Origin: Rossellomorea vietnamensis NBRC 101237
GTDB lineage: Bacteria > Bacillota > Bacilli > Bacillales > Bacillaceae_B
Reading direction: 5' to 3'
Assembly: GCF_001591825.1 (NCBI RefSeq)
Contig: NZ_BCVQ01000040.1
Coordinates: forward strand, 1 to 34,813
DNA: 34,813 nt
Positions 1 through 7,641 of the stretch are shown here, one piece after another. The notes beneath the pieces were generated by a model. It saw only the letters and a program-made list of their open reading frames with translations, was not told where the DNA came from and did not search any database. Every line of letters begins with the position of its first letter. The stretch's first letter is position 1. The position numbers and the translations under genes are program-made.

Positions 1-35
1 AAGCAGCCAGGTACAGTAACTGGCTGCTTTTTGTC
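1..35 (+). terminator. Rho-independent terminator of a gene left of the window
   Basis: The arms AAGCAGCCAG (1-10) and CTGGCTGCTT (20-29) form a 10-bp stem around a 9-nt loop, followed by a T run. It must end a plus-strand gene outside the window. From here to 89 I see nothing else except a short 0A-box-like match (see rejected items). Confidence 0.8.
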
Positions 36-89
36 TGTTTAACCCTCGACAAGGAATTATTTCCCGGGGAGGATTTACCGGATTCGACA

Positions 90-127
90 AAAATCTCCTT
101 TCCGGTAATTGAAGGAAAGGAGATTTT
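90..127 (-). terminator. Terminator of the glycerate kinase/permease operon
   Basis: A perfect 14-bp stem (90-103 with 114-127) has a 10-nt loop and lies 13 bp after the permease stop codon on the minus strand. The arm ends give a short U tract in both directions, so it may work bidirectionally. Confidence 0.8.
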
Positions 128-140
128 GTTATGATGGTGG

Positions 141-1496
141 TTACACAAGGATGACCCAAAGAAGTAAAGTAAAAACAAGAGCCATTAATCCTTGAACCAG
201 CGTAGCGGCAGTCTGTGCCTTATAGGCATCTGTGACCTTCATGCCGCTGAATTGCGTGACAACCCAGAAGTAGCTGTCATTGACATGGCTGACCGTCATG
301 GCCCCTGCACCGATGGCCATGACCACTAACGCGAGGGGTACGGCACCGTCAATCCCCATTTGTGGGAGGAGAGGAGCAATCAGGGAAGAGGTAATGACAA
401 GGGCAGCGGTTGAAGATCCCTGAGCTGATTTCAATAGAGCTGCCACAATAAATGGAATCAAGAGGACGAGGGCACCGGAAAGTAATCCTCCGTCTGCAAT
501 CCCTTGAATCAATTCTGCAACGGGAGTCGCCTTGATGACGGAACCGAATGCTCCTCCCGCACCTGTGATCAATAAGATATTGGTAGCATCCTTCATTCCC
601 TGACTCACCCAGCCATTAAGGGTTTCTTCATCCCATTTTGGCAGAAGGGCAAATGCAGCAAGGACACCAATCAGTAAAGCAACGACGGGTGAACCGATGA
701 ATAAGAGAACATCTGCGGCTCCGCCTTTCCACTGGAAGAAGCTGACGACGGATCCTGTACCGATCAAGAGTATCGGAAGGACGATCGGGGCAAAAGATTT
801 AAACGTTGAAGGAAGCTCCCCAAAGGATTTGACGATCTCGTCATAATCCAGATCGAGCTCATCTTCTCCCTCGATCTCAATTTTATTTGCGACCTTAACA
901 GCCCAAAGGTAACCTGCTAGAATCGTAGGGATGGCTACAATCATCCCCATTAAAATAATGGTTCCCAAATAGTCACTTGCACCGATGTTCCCGGCTGCGG
1001 CAATGGGACCCGGAGTCGGCGGCACGAGGGTATGGGTGGCATAAAGCCCAGTGGCAAGTGCAACAGACATGGATGCAAGAGCCACTTTTGCCCGTTTGGC
1101 CAATGCTTTTTTGAGACTTGAGAGAATCACGTATCCGGAGTCACAGAAGACGGGGATACTGACGATGGCCCCAATCAGGGACATAGCCAGCTGTGGTCTT
1201 TTTTCCCCTACTAATCGAAGAACCACTTCTGCCATCCTGAGAGCGGCACCGGATTTCTCTAAAATCGTCCCGATAATGGTACCTGCTACGATGACGATCC
1301 CGATATACCCCATTAATCCTCCGAACCCGCCGTTGACAGCCTCTACAACCGTATCCAGTGGCAAGCCTGCAAAGATACCGACTAAGAAAGCGGCAAACAA
1401 TAATGATAGAAAGGGCTGAAGCTTTAATTTTGCCGTTGTGAAAATGATAAATCCTACCCCTAGGACAATGACCGTAAATAACCAAATTCCTGACAT
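141..1496 (-). CDS. GntP-family permease, probable glycerate/gluconate:H+ symporter
   Basis: An integral membrane carrier of 451 residues, the usual GntP length, with about a dozen hydrophobic segments along its whole length. GntP-type signatures include the conserved central region with PPTPGP near residue 160 and a C-terminal VSHVNDSYFW segment near 405. The family imports gluconate and related sugar acids with protons. The ATG start has an AAGGGGG ribosome site. The gene follows glycerate kinase by 20 bp, so the two are almost certainly cotranscribed. With a CdaR-type regulator upstream, D-glycerate is the most likely substrate, although this is inferred from context; gluconate or another hydroxy acid is possible. 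Carbon catabolite control is suggested by the cre site before the operon. Confidence 0.88.
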   Translation of the reverse strand: MSGIWLFTVIVLGVGFIIFTTAKLKLQPFLSLLFAAFLVGIFAGLPLDTVVEAVNGGFGGLMGYIGIVIVAGTIIGTILEKSGAALRMAEVVLRLVGEKRPQLAMSLIGAIVSIPVFCDSGYVILSSLKKALAKRAKVALASMSVALATGLYATHTLVPPTPGPIAAAGNIGASDYLGTIILMGMIVAIPTILAGYLWAVKVANKIEIEGEDELDLDYDEIVKSFGELPSTFKSFAPIVLPILLIGTGSVVSFFQWKGGAADVLLFIGSPVVALLIGVLAAFALLPKWDEETLNGWVSQGMKDATNILLITGAGGAFGSVIKATPVAELIQGIADGGLLSGALVLLIPFIVAALLKSAQGSSTAALVITSSLIAPLLPQMGIDGAVPLALVVMAIGAGAMTVSHVNDSYFWVVTQFSGMKVTDAYKAQTAATLVQGLMALVFTLLLWVILV

Positions 1497-1516
1497 AAGA
1501 ATTTCCCCCTTTATGT

Positions 1517-2647
1517 TTATCCCTTTGTTAAATGTAAAATTCGTGCGATATTCCTTGTTTCATGGTAAAGCAGTTCTTCTGCTCGACTGATGCTCTCCTC
1601 TAAAGCCATCGGACCGATACTAATGGAATGACAGCTGGAGAAATTGTCGTATAATTGTTGATACCCCTCTCCTAAGCTCCCTGCGATAAGAGATACGGGA
1701 GTATGGAGTTGTTTTGCGATGGCTGCGATATAAGAAGGGAGTTTACCAAACAATGTTTGATAATCGCTCTGACCTTCCCCGGTGAGGACCCAATCAGCCT
1801 GACGAATGGCATCTGGAAGCTTCGTCGCTTCAGCAACCAGCTTTGCTCCTGATTCAATCTTTCCATCCAGATGCAAGAAGGCAAAACCGAGTCCTCCGGC
1901 TGCTCCGGCACCGCTCGTGTGTTGAAAATCAACTCCTTTTTCTTCTTGAAGCAATAGACTATAGTGATATAGTTGTTGATCAAGCTCCTTCACCTGTTCC
2001 TCGGTGGCCCCTTTTTGTGGGCCGAATACATGAGATGCCCCTGTCTTTCCACATAAAGGATTTTCAACATCGGAAGCAATGTGAAAGGTACATTCTTTTA
2101 CTAGGGGATGGAGGGTGCTCCAGTCCACCTTTGCAATGGACTCAAGATCCTTTCCAAATGGCCCGACAGCGTTTCCGCCTTCATCCTGAAAGGTAACGCC
2201 GAGTGCTTGAAGCATGCCGAATCCACCATCATTCGTCGAACTGCCGCCCAGGGCAATAATGAACGTTCGGAACCCGTCATCCATCGCTGTTGTAATGACT
2301 TCTCCGATGCCAAAGGAAGTGGTATGGTATGGATTGCGTTTTTCACCAGGCACCATAGGTAACCCGGCGATGGAAGCTATTTCAATGACAGCTGTTTTCT
2401 TATCTCCTAAAACACCATATACAGTAGAGACCTTTTCCCCTAAAGGACCGGTGGCTGTTACAGGTACTTTCTCCCCTCCAGTTGCGTAAAGGAGGGTATC
2501 CAAAGTCCCTTCCCCTCCATCAGCCATGGGGATGACGTTCGTTTGAAAGCTTGTTGATTCATCCAGAAAGGCTTTCTCCATAATGGCTCCAACCTTTAAA
2601 GAGCTTAAACTACCTTTAAATGAATCGGGGGCAATAAGAATATTCAT
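1517..2647 (-). CDS. glxK: Glycerate kinase (GlxK/GarK family)
   Basis: This cytoplasmic enzyme phosphorylates glycerate with ATP and feeds it into lower glycolysis. The 376-residue protein has the family N-terminus IAPDSFKGSLSS, the motif PMADGGEGT near residue 40, the GGSSTNDGG motif near 135 and GAGAAGGLGF near 245, all typical of glycerate kinase type 1 (PF02595). The ATG start is preceded by AAAGGAG at good spacing. It is the first gene of a two-gene operon with the GntP permease. The cre site 50-65 bp upstream and the separate terminator after the regulator gene indicate its own promoter. Members differ in making 2- or 3-phosphoglycerate; the sequence alone does not decide that. Confidence 0.93.
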   Translation of the reverse strand: MNILIAPDSFKGSLSSLKVGAIMEKAFLDESTSFQTNVIPMADGGEGTLDTLLYATGGEKVPVTATGPLGEKVSTVYGVLGDKKTAVIEIASIAGLPMVPGEKRNPYHTTSFGIGEVITTAMDDGFRTFIIALGGSSTNDGGFGMLQALGVTFQDEGGNAVGPFGKDLESIAKVDWSTLHPLVKECTFHIASDVENPLCGKTGASHVFGPQKGATEEQVKELDQQLYHYSLLLQEEKGVDFQHTSGAGAAGGLGFAFLHLDGKIESGAKLVAEATKLPDAIRQADWVLTGEGQSDYQTLFGKLPSYIAAIAKQLHTPVSLIAGSLGEGYQQLYDNFSSCHSISIGPMALEESISRAEELLYHETRNIARILHLTKG

Positions 2648-2698
2648 AGCGGCTCCTTTTTCAGAAAATATAATCTATTACTCTATTTAACCAAGTGG

Positions 2699-2713
2699 AG
2701 AAAGCGGTTACAA
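2699..2713 (-). promoter_or_regulatory. Catabolite-responsive element (cre) before glxK-gntP
   Basis: On the minus strand TTGTAACCGCTTTCT fits the Bacillus cre consensus WTGNAANCGNWNNCW at every position. It lies 52 bp before the glxK start. Two promoter readings overlap it or lie just after it: TTGTAA-17 bp-TTAAAT and TTGGTT-16 bp-TATATT. CcpA binding here would repress the operon when preferred sugars are present. Confidence 0.7.
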
Positions 2714-2740
2714 TGTGAATTCTCCTAAACATTTTCGGGC

Positions 2741-2774
2741 GAAAATAAAAATGATTGTGCATGTGCACAATCAT
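2741..2774 (-). terminator. Terminator of cdaR
   Basis: Arms ATGATTGTGC (2751-2760) and GCACAATCAT (2765-2774) form a perfect 10-bp stem with a 4-nt loop, followed on the minus strand by TTTTATTTT. It sits 7 bp after the cdaR stop, separating that gene from the glxK operon. Confidence 0.8.
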
Positions 2775-2781
2775 ATTTCCA

Positions 2782-3936
2782 TTATTCTTTATTCATGTCA
2801 TCTATCAATAAGATAAAACGCAGTATCATTGCGTCATCAAATGTTCTGGGGCTAAGACCCGTCAGTTCTTCAACACTTTCAAGCCGGTAAAGAAGGGTAT
2901 TTCGGTGAATATGTAAAGCATTCGCCGTTTCTTTCATGTTCAATTGGCAGTCAAACAAGCGTTGAAGGGTATGTCGCAAGGTGTCACTTAGCTGAAAAGT
3001 CTGCTCACGATAGCGATTCATAAATTCCTGGCGAATCTCGAGGGGGATCCGCTTGATAAAATCCATGATGCCCCAATCCTGTATATGAATATGATCGGAA
3101 AGCTGAGGGAAGCTTTCTTGTAATTCCAGGGAACTGTGTGCTTCCAAATACGATTTTCTATACCCGCCGACGCCTGGGTAGACATGCCCGATTGCTGTTT
3201 TTACAATGAAAGCCTTCTCCTGTAAATGCCGCTGCAAACGCTTGGCCAAACTGATGACTTCACCCTTAGTGGGGCAGACGCTTGCAGGGATCCCGACGAC
3301 GCAGTGGGAGTCGTTGATAAAAGATTGAAAGTGAAGCTTTGGTAGTTGAAGCTTTATTCTCTTCAGAAGATCTTCTTTGACCATGGATAAAGGCATGTTG
3401 GTGGTAGAGTGGGTGAATAAGTTGGTGAACTGTACCAATAGTACTTGAACAGGTTGGCTGGTTTCAAGATGTATGTAGTGATGAGCGAACGCTTCATTTT
3501 TTCTTTCATCAAAATAATGGGGGTGTACTAAATCAAGCAGCCAATTATCCATCAATGTTTTTTGGTGCTGCAATTGATTGTGGAAATGAACCTGCTGAAG
3601 CATTACTTCTACGGTGACCTTCACCATTTTCACAAACTGATCCAGTTCCAGGGGGGAGCCGGTCACCCCAACGACCCCGATGATTTCTCCCATGAACTCA
3701 ATAGGTAAGTTAATGCCTTCTTTAGAACCATGATACTTATCCAGGTCATTTTCAAAAATGATCAATGAACTTTTCTGCTTAAGGACATAAAGAGCCCCTT
3801 CGTGAACTTGATTCATGCGCGTTGAATCTGTACTGGCAACTATGACGCCGGACTCGTTCATGATATTGATATTGTAATGCACGATCGTCTTCAATTTCTC
3901 TATGATTGGATAAGCTAATTCTTCTGTAATATGCAT
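2782..3936 (-). CDS. cdaR: CdaR-type sugar diacid/glycerate transcriptional regulator
   Basis: The protein is 384 residues from the ATG at 3936; a GTG three codons upstream is also possible, but GGGGTG gives better spacing to the ATG. The N-terminal 130 residues match the putative sugar diacid recognition domain (LAYPIIEKLKTIVHYNINIM, then GVIVASTDSTR and an IGVVGVTG segment). A middle GGDEF-like domain follows, and a PucR-type helix-turn-helix ends the protein (ANALHIHRNTLLYRLESVEE near residue 340). In E. coli CdaR activates galactarate, glucarate and glycerate genes. Here it lies directly upstream of glycerate kinase and permease in the same direction, so it probably activates them in response to glycerate or a related acid. 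Confidence 0.9.
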   Translation of the reverse strand: MHITEELAYPIIEKLKTIVHYNINIMNESGVIVASTDSTRMNQVHEGALYVLKQKSSLIIFENDLDKYHGSKEGINLPIEFMGEIIGVVGVTGSPLELDQFVKMVKVTVEVMLQQVHFHNQLQHQKTLMDNWLLDLVHPHYFDERKNEAFAHHYIHLETSQPVQVLLVQFTNLFTHSTTNMPLSMVKEDLLKRIKLQLPKLHFQSFINDSHCVVGIPASVCPTKGEVISLAKRLQRHLQEKAFIVKTAIGHVYPGVGGYRKSYLEAHSSLELQESFPQLSDHIHIQDWGIMDFIKRIPLEIRQEFMNRYREQTFQLSDTLRHTLQRLFDCQLNMKETANALHIHRNTLLYRLESVEELTGLSPRTFDDAMILRFILLIDDMNKE

Positions 3937-3978
3937 GTGGAACACCCCGTTATTCGTCTTGCCTTCATTCTAGCACAT

Positions 3979-4003
3979 GTTTTCTTTCTGCCTATTCGGG
4001 TAT
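3979..4003 (+). promoter_or_regulatory. Sigma-B-type promoter before the 34-residue peptide gene
   Basis: GTTTTC (3979-3984), a 13-bp spacer and GGGTAT (3998-4003) fit the sigma-B consensus GTTTAA-N12-14-GGGTAT: the -10 is perfect and the -35 has 4 of 6 positions. The start codon follows 28 bp after the -10. Confidence 0.6.
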
Positions 4004-4031
4004 AGATACGTATACAAAGGAGGTTACCTTT

Positions 4032-4136
4032 ATGAAACGATTAATCGGAAGACTGATCAAATGGGGACCTATCATTTACCCGATTTATAAGAAGTATCGG
4101 AATAAGAGGAGACATAAGAAATCAATGACGTATTAA
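4032..4136 (+). CDS. Small cationic protein, 34 residues, function unknown
   Basis: The ATG is preceded by an excellent AAAGGAGG site. The product starts MKRLIGRLIKWGPIIYPIYK and then becomes a dense run of Lys, Arg and His, giving a short hydrophobic or amphipathic front followed by a strongly basic tail. I do not recognise a named family. The complete small transcription unit is convincing: a sigma-B-like promoter, a strong ribosome site, an ORF and its own terminator 4 bp after the stop. The shape suggests a peripheral or membrane-associated stress peptide, but that is inference. It is divergent from cdaR. Confidence 0.7.
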   Translation: MKRLIGRLIKWGPIIYPIYKKYRNKRRHKKSMTY

Positions 4137-4140
4137 GAGG

Positions 4141-4164
4141 ACAGCCTGCATGGGCTGTTTTTTT
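4141..4164 (+). terminator. Terminator of the small cationic peptide gene
   Basis: ACAGCC (4141-4146) pairs with GGCTGT (4153-4158) around a 6-nt loop and is followed by a T run. It starts 4 bp after the stop codon. Confidence 0.75.
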
Positions 4165-4232
4165 ATGTCATTTTAGCACAAGTAAAAAACCCCTGGGTTT
4201 TGAAGTGAACCAAAATTGTTAGACAATATACC

Positions 4233-4982
4233 TTAAGCAGCTTGCTGGACCTGAGACCTGTATTCTACAGGACTCAGGTCCTTTAACTTTGCCTTCATTC
4301 GTATATTGTTGTAGTAGTATATATAATCGTGTAATTCTTCTATAAAATGATCAATGCTTTTAAACTCCTGTAGATAGAGGAGTTCTGTTTTAAGGATGCC
4401 AAAGAAGTTTTCAATAACCGCATTATCGAGACAGTTTCCCTTTCGGGACATGCTTTGTGTTATACCCTTGGCTTTAAGGGTTTTCTGGTACTTAGCCATT
4501 TTATAATGCCATCCTTGGTCTGAGTGTAGGACTAATTTATCCTCTGGATTTAAGACCTTTAAAGCTTGTTTAAGCATGTCGCCTACCAAATCGAAAGTAG
4601 GTCTGAACTTTAGTGAGTACGAGATGACTTCACTATTAAACAAGTCAAGTATAGGAGATAAATAGAGTTTCTGTCCGAAAAGACTAAATTCCGTTACATC
4701 TGTTACCCATTTCTGATTAGGTTTATCGGCTTTGAAATCCCGCTCTAAAACGTTAGGCGCAACCTTCCCCACATTTCCGCGATAGGACTTATATTTCTTT
4801 ATGCGAACTTGGCACTTAATACCAAGCAGGTTCATAAGCTTGAGGATAGTCTTCGGATCATGATTTAAGCCTCTTTTATCAAGCTCTTTTTTTATATTAC
4901 GATGTCCATAACGACCTTTATGTTGGTGATATATCTCTTGTATTGCCTCTTTAACCTCAGCGTATTTATCAGGGCGTTCCAT
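4233..4982 (-). CDS. IS3-family transposase OrfB (DDE integrase domain)
   Basis: This is the catalytic half of the transposase. It has an N-terminal HTH_21 segment (YHQHKGRYGHRNIKKELDKR) and an rve integrase core with the DDE residues: Asp in WVTDVTEF, Asp in LHSDQGWHY and Glu in NAVIENFFGILK. The stand-alone ATG at 4982 gives 249 residues, but the frame stays open upstream through VIFELRNDYKVAELIKVAGI to the slippery A run at 5099-5104. The active enzyme is therefore probably an OrfAB fusion made by -1 frameshifting. No stops or frameshifts break it. It lies on the same strand as glsB. Confidence 0.93.
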   Translation of the reverse strand: MERPDKYAEVKEAIQEIYHQHKGRYGHRNIKKELDKRGLNHDPKTILKLMNLLGIKCQVRIKKYKSYRGNVGKVAPNVLERDFKADKPNQKWVTDVTEFSLFGQKLYLSPILDLFNSEVISYSLKFRPTFDLVGDMLKQALKVLNPEDKLVLHSDQGWHYKMAKYQKTLKAKGITQSMSRKGNCLDNAVIENFFGILKTELLYLQEFKSIDHFIEELHDYIYYYNNIRMKAKLKDLSPVEYRSQVQQAA

Positions 4983-5071
4983 GTTTTTGGTCCAATAATA
5001 ATACGTACTTCTTTTAATCCCAGCTACCTTGATCAGCTCAGCTACTTTATAGTCATTCCTTAGTTCAAAAA

Positions 5072-5581
5072 TTACTTGCGCTTTGATTTTTGTTGTAATT
5101 TTTTCTGTTCCTGAACTAAGGCATTCAACTTTTTTAGATATGCATTCTCCATTCGTAAACGTTCGACTTCTTGGATAAGGGTTTCATTTGTTTCGTTGGT
5201 TAAATCGTTCTTCTTTCTTTCTTTTGTCATGGGAGGTCGCCCCTTCTTTTTGGGTAAGAGGGCTTCCGGTCCTTTTGTATCAACGGCTTTCCTCCAAGCA
5301 CTGATGGTTGAGGGATCGGGAATTTTAAACTTCACCGCTGTATCATTAAGAGAGGCCCAATTATCGTCCATATATTTTAGTACCTCCATTTTAAACGCAG
5401 CAGTGTAATTTGTGTAACTTTTTCTTAAGGAATCTTCTCCATATTCACAATAAAGGTTTACCCACTTTTGTATTGACTTATGATGAGTACCTAGCTTATT
5501 ACCAATATCACGGTATGACAGGGATCCTTTTTCATACTCTTTTACTGCCCATAGCTTATCTTCAAATGTGAATTTAGCCAT
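5072..5581 (-). CDS. IS3-family transposase OrfA (helix-turn-helix)
   Basis: OrfA has 169 residues. Its N-terminus MAKFTFEDKLWAVKEYEKGS and the following SYRDIGNKLGTHHKSIQKWV form the helix-turn-helix that binds the element ends, with a second HTH-like repeat near residues 60-95. Its C-terminus (from about 130) is a predicted leucine-zipper coiled coil ending in a Lys/Gln-rich tail. The length is typical of IS150-type OrfA with two HTH units. The ATG lies 32 bp inside the right inverted repeat. Confidence 0.92.
   Translation of the reverse strand: MAKFTFEDKLWAVKEYEKGSLSYRDIGNKLGTHHKSIQKWVNLYCEYGEDSLRKSYTNYTAAFKMEVLKYMDDNWASLNDTAVKFKIPDPSTISAWRKAVDTKGPEALLPKKKGRPPMTKERKKNDLTNETNETLIQEVERLRMENAYLKKLNALVQEQKKLQQKSKRK
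5099..5104 (-). other. Probable -1 ribosomal frameshift site of the IS
   Basis: On the minus strand OrfA reads CAG AAA AAA TTA here. Slipping back one base on the six-A run continues into a frame that is open through the whole of OrfB. This is the standard OrfAB fusion route in IS150-type elements; the frame relation was checked by hand. Confidence 0.6.
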
Positions 5582-5659
5582 ATAAAAACTGCACCTCCAT
5601 TGTTAGTTTTATATCTAACAATTTTGGTGCAGTTCAGTTTCCAGGGGTTTTTAGTATTC

Positions 5660-5917
5660 TTAATGAGACGTTCTTCTCATTCCTCTTAGAAGTAAGCTTA
5701 GTAGGAATACGAAGATGATCGCTCCCAGTAATGCCGGGATGATAGCGATTCCTGCAAGGGACGGTCCGAAGCTTCCAAGAAGTTCCCCACCGATCCAGGC
5801 ACCGATGATACCTGCAATGATGTTTCCGATGATTCCACCAGGGACGTTTTTACCTAAAATGAGACCAGCTAACCAACCGATGATTCCACCAACAATTAAG
5901 TACAAGATAATACCCAT
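5660..5917 (-). CDS. GlsB/YeaQ/YmgE-family small membrane stress protein
   Basis: An 85-residue hydrophobic protein with three membrane segments rich in Gly and Ile. Its opening (IIGWLAGLILGKNVPGGIIG), then NIIAGIIGAWIGGELLG and a basic RGMRRTSH tail, match the transglycosylase-associated family (PF04226). These proteins are general-stress or envelope-linked in many bacteria; despite the family name no enzyme activity is shown. GGAGGT precedes the ATG. Its terminator was split by the IS at 4201-5636, so its transcript may now run into the transposase genes, which lie in the same direction. Confidence 0.88.
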   Translation of the reverse strand: MGIILYLIVGGIIGWLAGLILGKNVPGGIIGNIIAGIIGAWIGGELLGSFGPSLAGIAIIPALLGAIIFVFLLSLLLRGMRRTSH

Positions 5918-5962
5918 TTTTTTTTACCTCCATGTAATGTTTTTGTGTTGTTATAAGGTAAT

Positions 5963-5987
5963 TTCCCCTTTTTCTAAAAGTCAAAAC
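5963..5987 (-). promoter_or_regulatory. Possible sigma-B-like promoter before glsB
   Basis: On the minus strand GTTTTG (5987-5982), a 13-bp spacer and GGGGAA (5968-5963) resemble a sigma-B promoter, but the -10 is two bases from GGGTAT. The stress-protein context is the main support. Confidence 0.3.
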
Positions 5988-7457
5988 CTAATATGTTGTC
6001 ACTTGAAAAATTTTCTGGAGGATATACATAACATACTTTACAGCCGGCAGCTTATCCTGGTATTTTTCATAGTCCACAGTGTACGTCCCGTTCTTGTTGT
6101 TCCAAATCCGGTCGAAATAGTCATCGACTTCCTTTATAGTTTTACTGTCTGTCGGGGCCGTCAGTTTCACGTTTTCTTCCAGGTTATAATCATCCAGATT
6201 TCGGGACGTATAATTGCCCGATCCCCCGATCACGGTACTTTGCTTTTCCCCTTTTACATAAATGAATTTCGTGTGATATTGCTCTTTATTCGTGTTATAC
6301 CATCTGATGGTAATATGTTCGTTCTCCAGTTTGTGAAGCTCGGCTGCGATGGGCAGGTTAGGAAGTCCGATTTTTTCTTGTCCAAAGGCGTTCTGGTTCG
6401 GATCCAGGACTAAACGAATATCCACTTCGCGTTCTGCCGCATCTTCAATGGCGTCGATGATATCCCGGTCCGCCAGATAAAACATGCCGATCCAGGCTTC
6501 GTCTCCTTTTTCCGCGTCATCTAATGCCTTTACCACCCCTTTTTGAATTTCTCTTTCCGTCAGGATCTGAGCGTTGACAGTCGACTCGCCGGGTGGAAGG
6601 GCTTTGACGGAATCATTGACCTCTTCTTCAGTAGGGAAGGCATCCACATTTCCGTCTGAAAAAGCCGCTACCGCTTTTTCGGCTTTTACCATATCCTTCA
6701 GGATGTCTCCTTTTACCTTGAATGCGATATTCGAGTGGAAACCACTGGCGTCATGGGGATTGGCGGACAGGATGAGTCCGGCTTTTTCCGTTATGACGAT
6801 TTTCCGGTGATTCGCTTTGACATTCAATAGTTTCAAATATGACCTCATTGTTACCTTAGGTGCGGAGGGTGCCATGGGATTGGGCAGCCAGCCGGTACCT
6901 TCCTGCCCAAACCAGCCAAAGGCGGTCCTCCACACACCGGAATATAAGAGGTTGGGATCTCTAAGACGATTTAAGTCGGTAAAGACCACTTCAGCACCGA
7001 GTTTTTCTAAAGGTTCAATTTGTTTGGCTGTATGGGAGCCGTAAGTCGTGTTAACGACATCACTGATAAAGACCACTTTCAGGTCGGGCTTCTTTTTCAT
7101 CTGTTCTTTAATCTTTCTGGATAATGTTTCACTGATCTTGGGATAATCACGGTCACCCTTTGTATAGCCATTAACTAAGAATAAGTCCAAAATAAGGAAA
7201 TCGTCTGCCTCTTCAATGGTTTGATAGACTTCATCAAAGATCGATTGATCATATCGTTCTTTCCCATCCTTCTGATAGGTGAGGTCGTATAAGAATTCCA
7301 CGTCCTCTTCCGGTATGGCATAGGTGTCGCTGGCGTAGGAGATTCCTTTCGGCAAAGGCTTTACGCGGTTATATATCATGACCGCCGTCAGGATTAAAAT
7401 GATAACACCGCCGATCCACCAGCTTCTCTTTTTATACCACTTCTTCTTGCTCTTCAA
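5988..7457 (-). CDS. Membrane-anchored phospholipase D-like protein
   Basis: A 489-residue protein of the PLD superfamily that includes cardiolipin synthases. It has a basic start (MKSKKKWYKKR), one membrane segment at about residues 13-32, then two PLD repeats. The first catalytic motif is NHRKIVIT near residue 217 and the second is YHTKFIYV near 395, followed by GGSGNYTSRNLDD. The His and Lys of HxK are present in both, but the Asp of HxKx4D is Glu in the first and Lys in the second. It lacks the two N-terminal membrane helices usual in cardiolipin synthase, so it may be another phosphodiesterase or transferase acting outside the membrane. Its end lies 70 bp before the glsB start on the same strand. 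Confidence 0.85.
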   Translation of the reverse strand: MKSKKKWYKKRSWWIGGVIILILTAVMIYNRVKPLPKGISYASDTYAIPEEDVEFLYDLTYQKDGKERYDQSIFDEVYQTIEEADDFLILDLFLVNGYTKGDRDYPKISETLSRKIKEQMKKKPDLKVVFISDVVNTTYGSHTAKQIEPLEKLGAEVVFTDLNRLRDPNLLYSGVWRTAFGWFGQEGTGWLPNPMAPSAPKVTMRSYLKLLNVKANHRKIVITEKAGLILSANPHDASGFHSNIAFKVKGDILKDMVKAEKAVAAFSDGNVDAFPTEEEVNDSVKALPPGESTVNAQILTEREIQKGVVKALDDAEKGDEAWIGMFYLADRDIIDAIEDAAEREVDIRLVLDPNQNAFGQEKIGLPNLPIAAELHKLENEHITIRWYNTNKEQYHTKFIYVKGEKQSTVIGGSGNYTSRNLDDYNLEENVKLTAPTDSKTIKEVDDYFDRIWNNKNGTYTVDYEKYQDKLPAVKYVMYILQKIFQVTTY

Positions 7458-7548
7458 ATGAATTCCCCTGTTCTATTGTGTTTTTTCTTACTATACCCTT
7501 AATGGCATGAGGGGAATCCACATAGATGAAGATCTGGTGGAAAAGTCC

Positions 7549-7580
7549 AAAAAAAATCCAGGCAGAAAAATCTGCCTGGA
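7549..7580 (-). terminator. Terminator of the MFS transporter gene
   Basis: TCCAGGCAGA (7557-7566) pairs perfectly with TCTGCCTGGA (7571-7580) around AAAA. Eight T residues follow on the minus strand. It starts 8 bp after the stop codon of the restored (unshifted) transporter frame at 7589. Confidence 0.85.
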
Positions 7581-7641
7581 CTCCTTACCTATGATGAATG
7601 AACATGTCTGCGATATAAAAGCAAGAGTAAGAGAGACAGCG

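Larger units (their letters stand above)
4201..5636 (-). mobile_element. Intact IS3-family (IS150-group) insertion sequence, 1436 bp
   Basis: The ends begin TGAAGTGAACC (4201 onward) and, on the other strand, TGAACTGCACC (from 5636). The 24-bp terminal inverted repeats match at 21 positions. GTTT flanks both ends (4197-4200 and 5637-5640) as a 4-bp target duplication, in the 3-4 bp range of this group. Inside are OrfA and OrfB in the -1 frame relation of IS3 elements, both undamaged. Matching direct repeats and intact ORFs suggest a recent and possibly still mobile copy. Confidence 0.92.
4184..5652 (-). terminator. glsB terminator split by an IS insertion in its loop
   Basis: CCCCTGG (4190-4196) and CCAGGGG (5641-5647) are perfect complementary arms, with an A run at 4184-4189 and a T run at 5648-5652. 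The IS plus one copy of GTTT lies between them. Removing the element and one GTTT restores a 7-bp stem with a GTTT loop, a classic bidirectional terminator 7 bp after the glsB stop codon. As it stands the two arms are 1.44 kb apart. Confidence 0.85.

Noticed and set aside
83..91. Perfect 0A-box-like TTTGTCGAA on the minus strand
   Set aside because: It overlaps the base of the gntP terminator and no start codon lies downstream in a regulatory position; likely chance.
1051..2489. Several plus-strand ORFs of 80-120 codons opposite gntP and glxK
   Set aside because: They lie wholly inside genes on the other strand with strong family matches, and show no ribosome sites or known motifs. The same holds for similar ORFs opposite other genes in the window.
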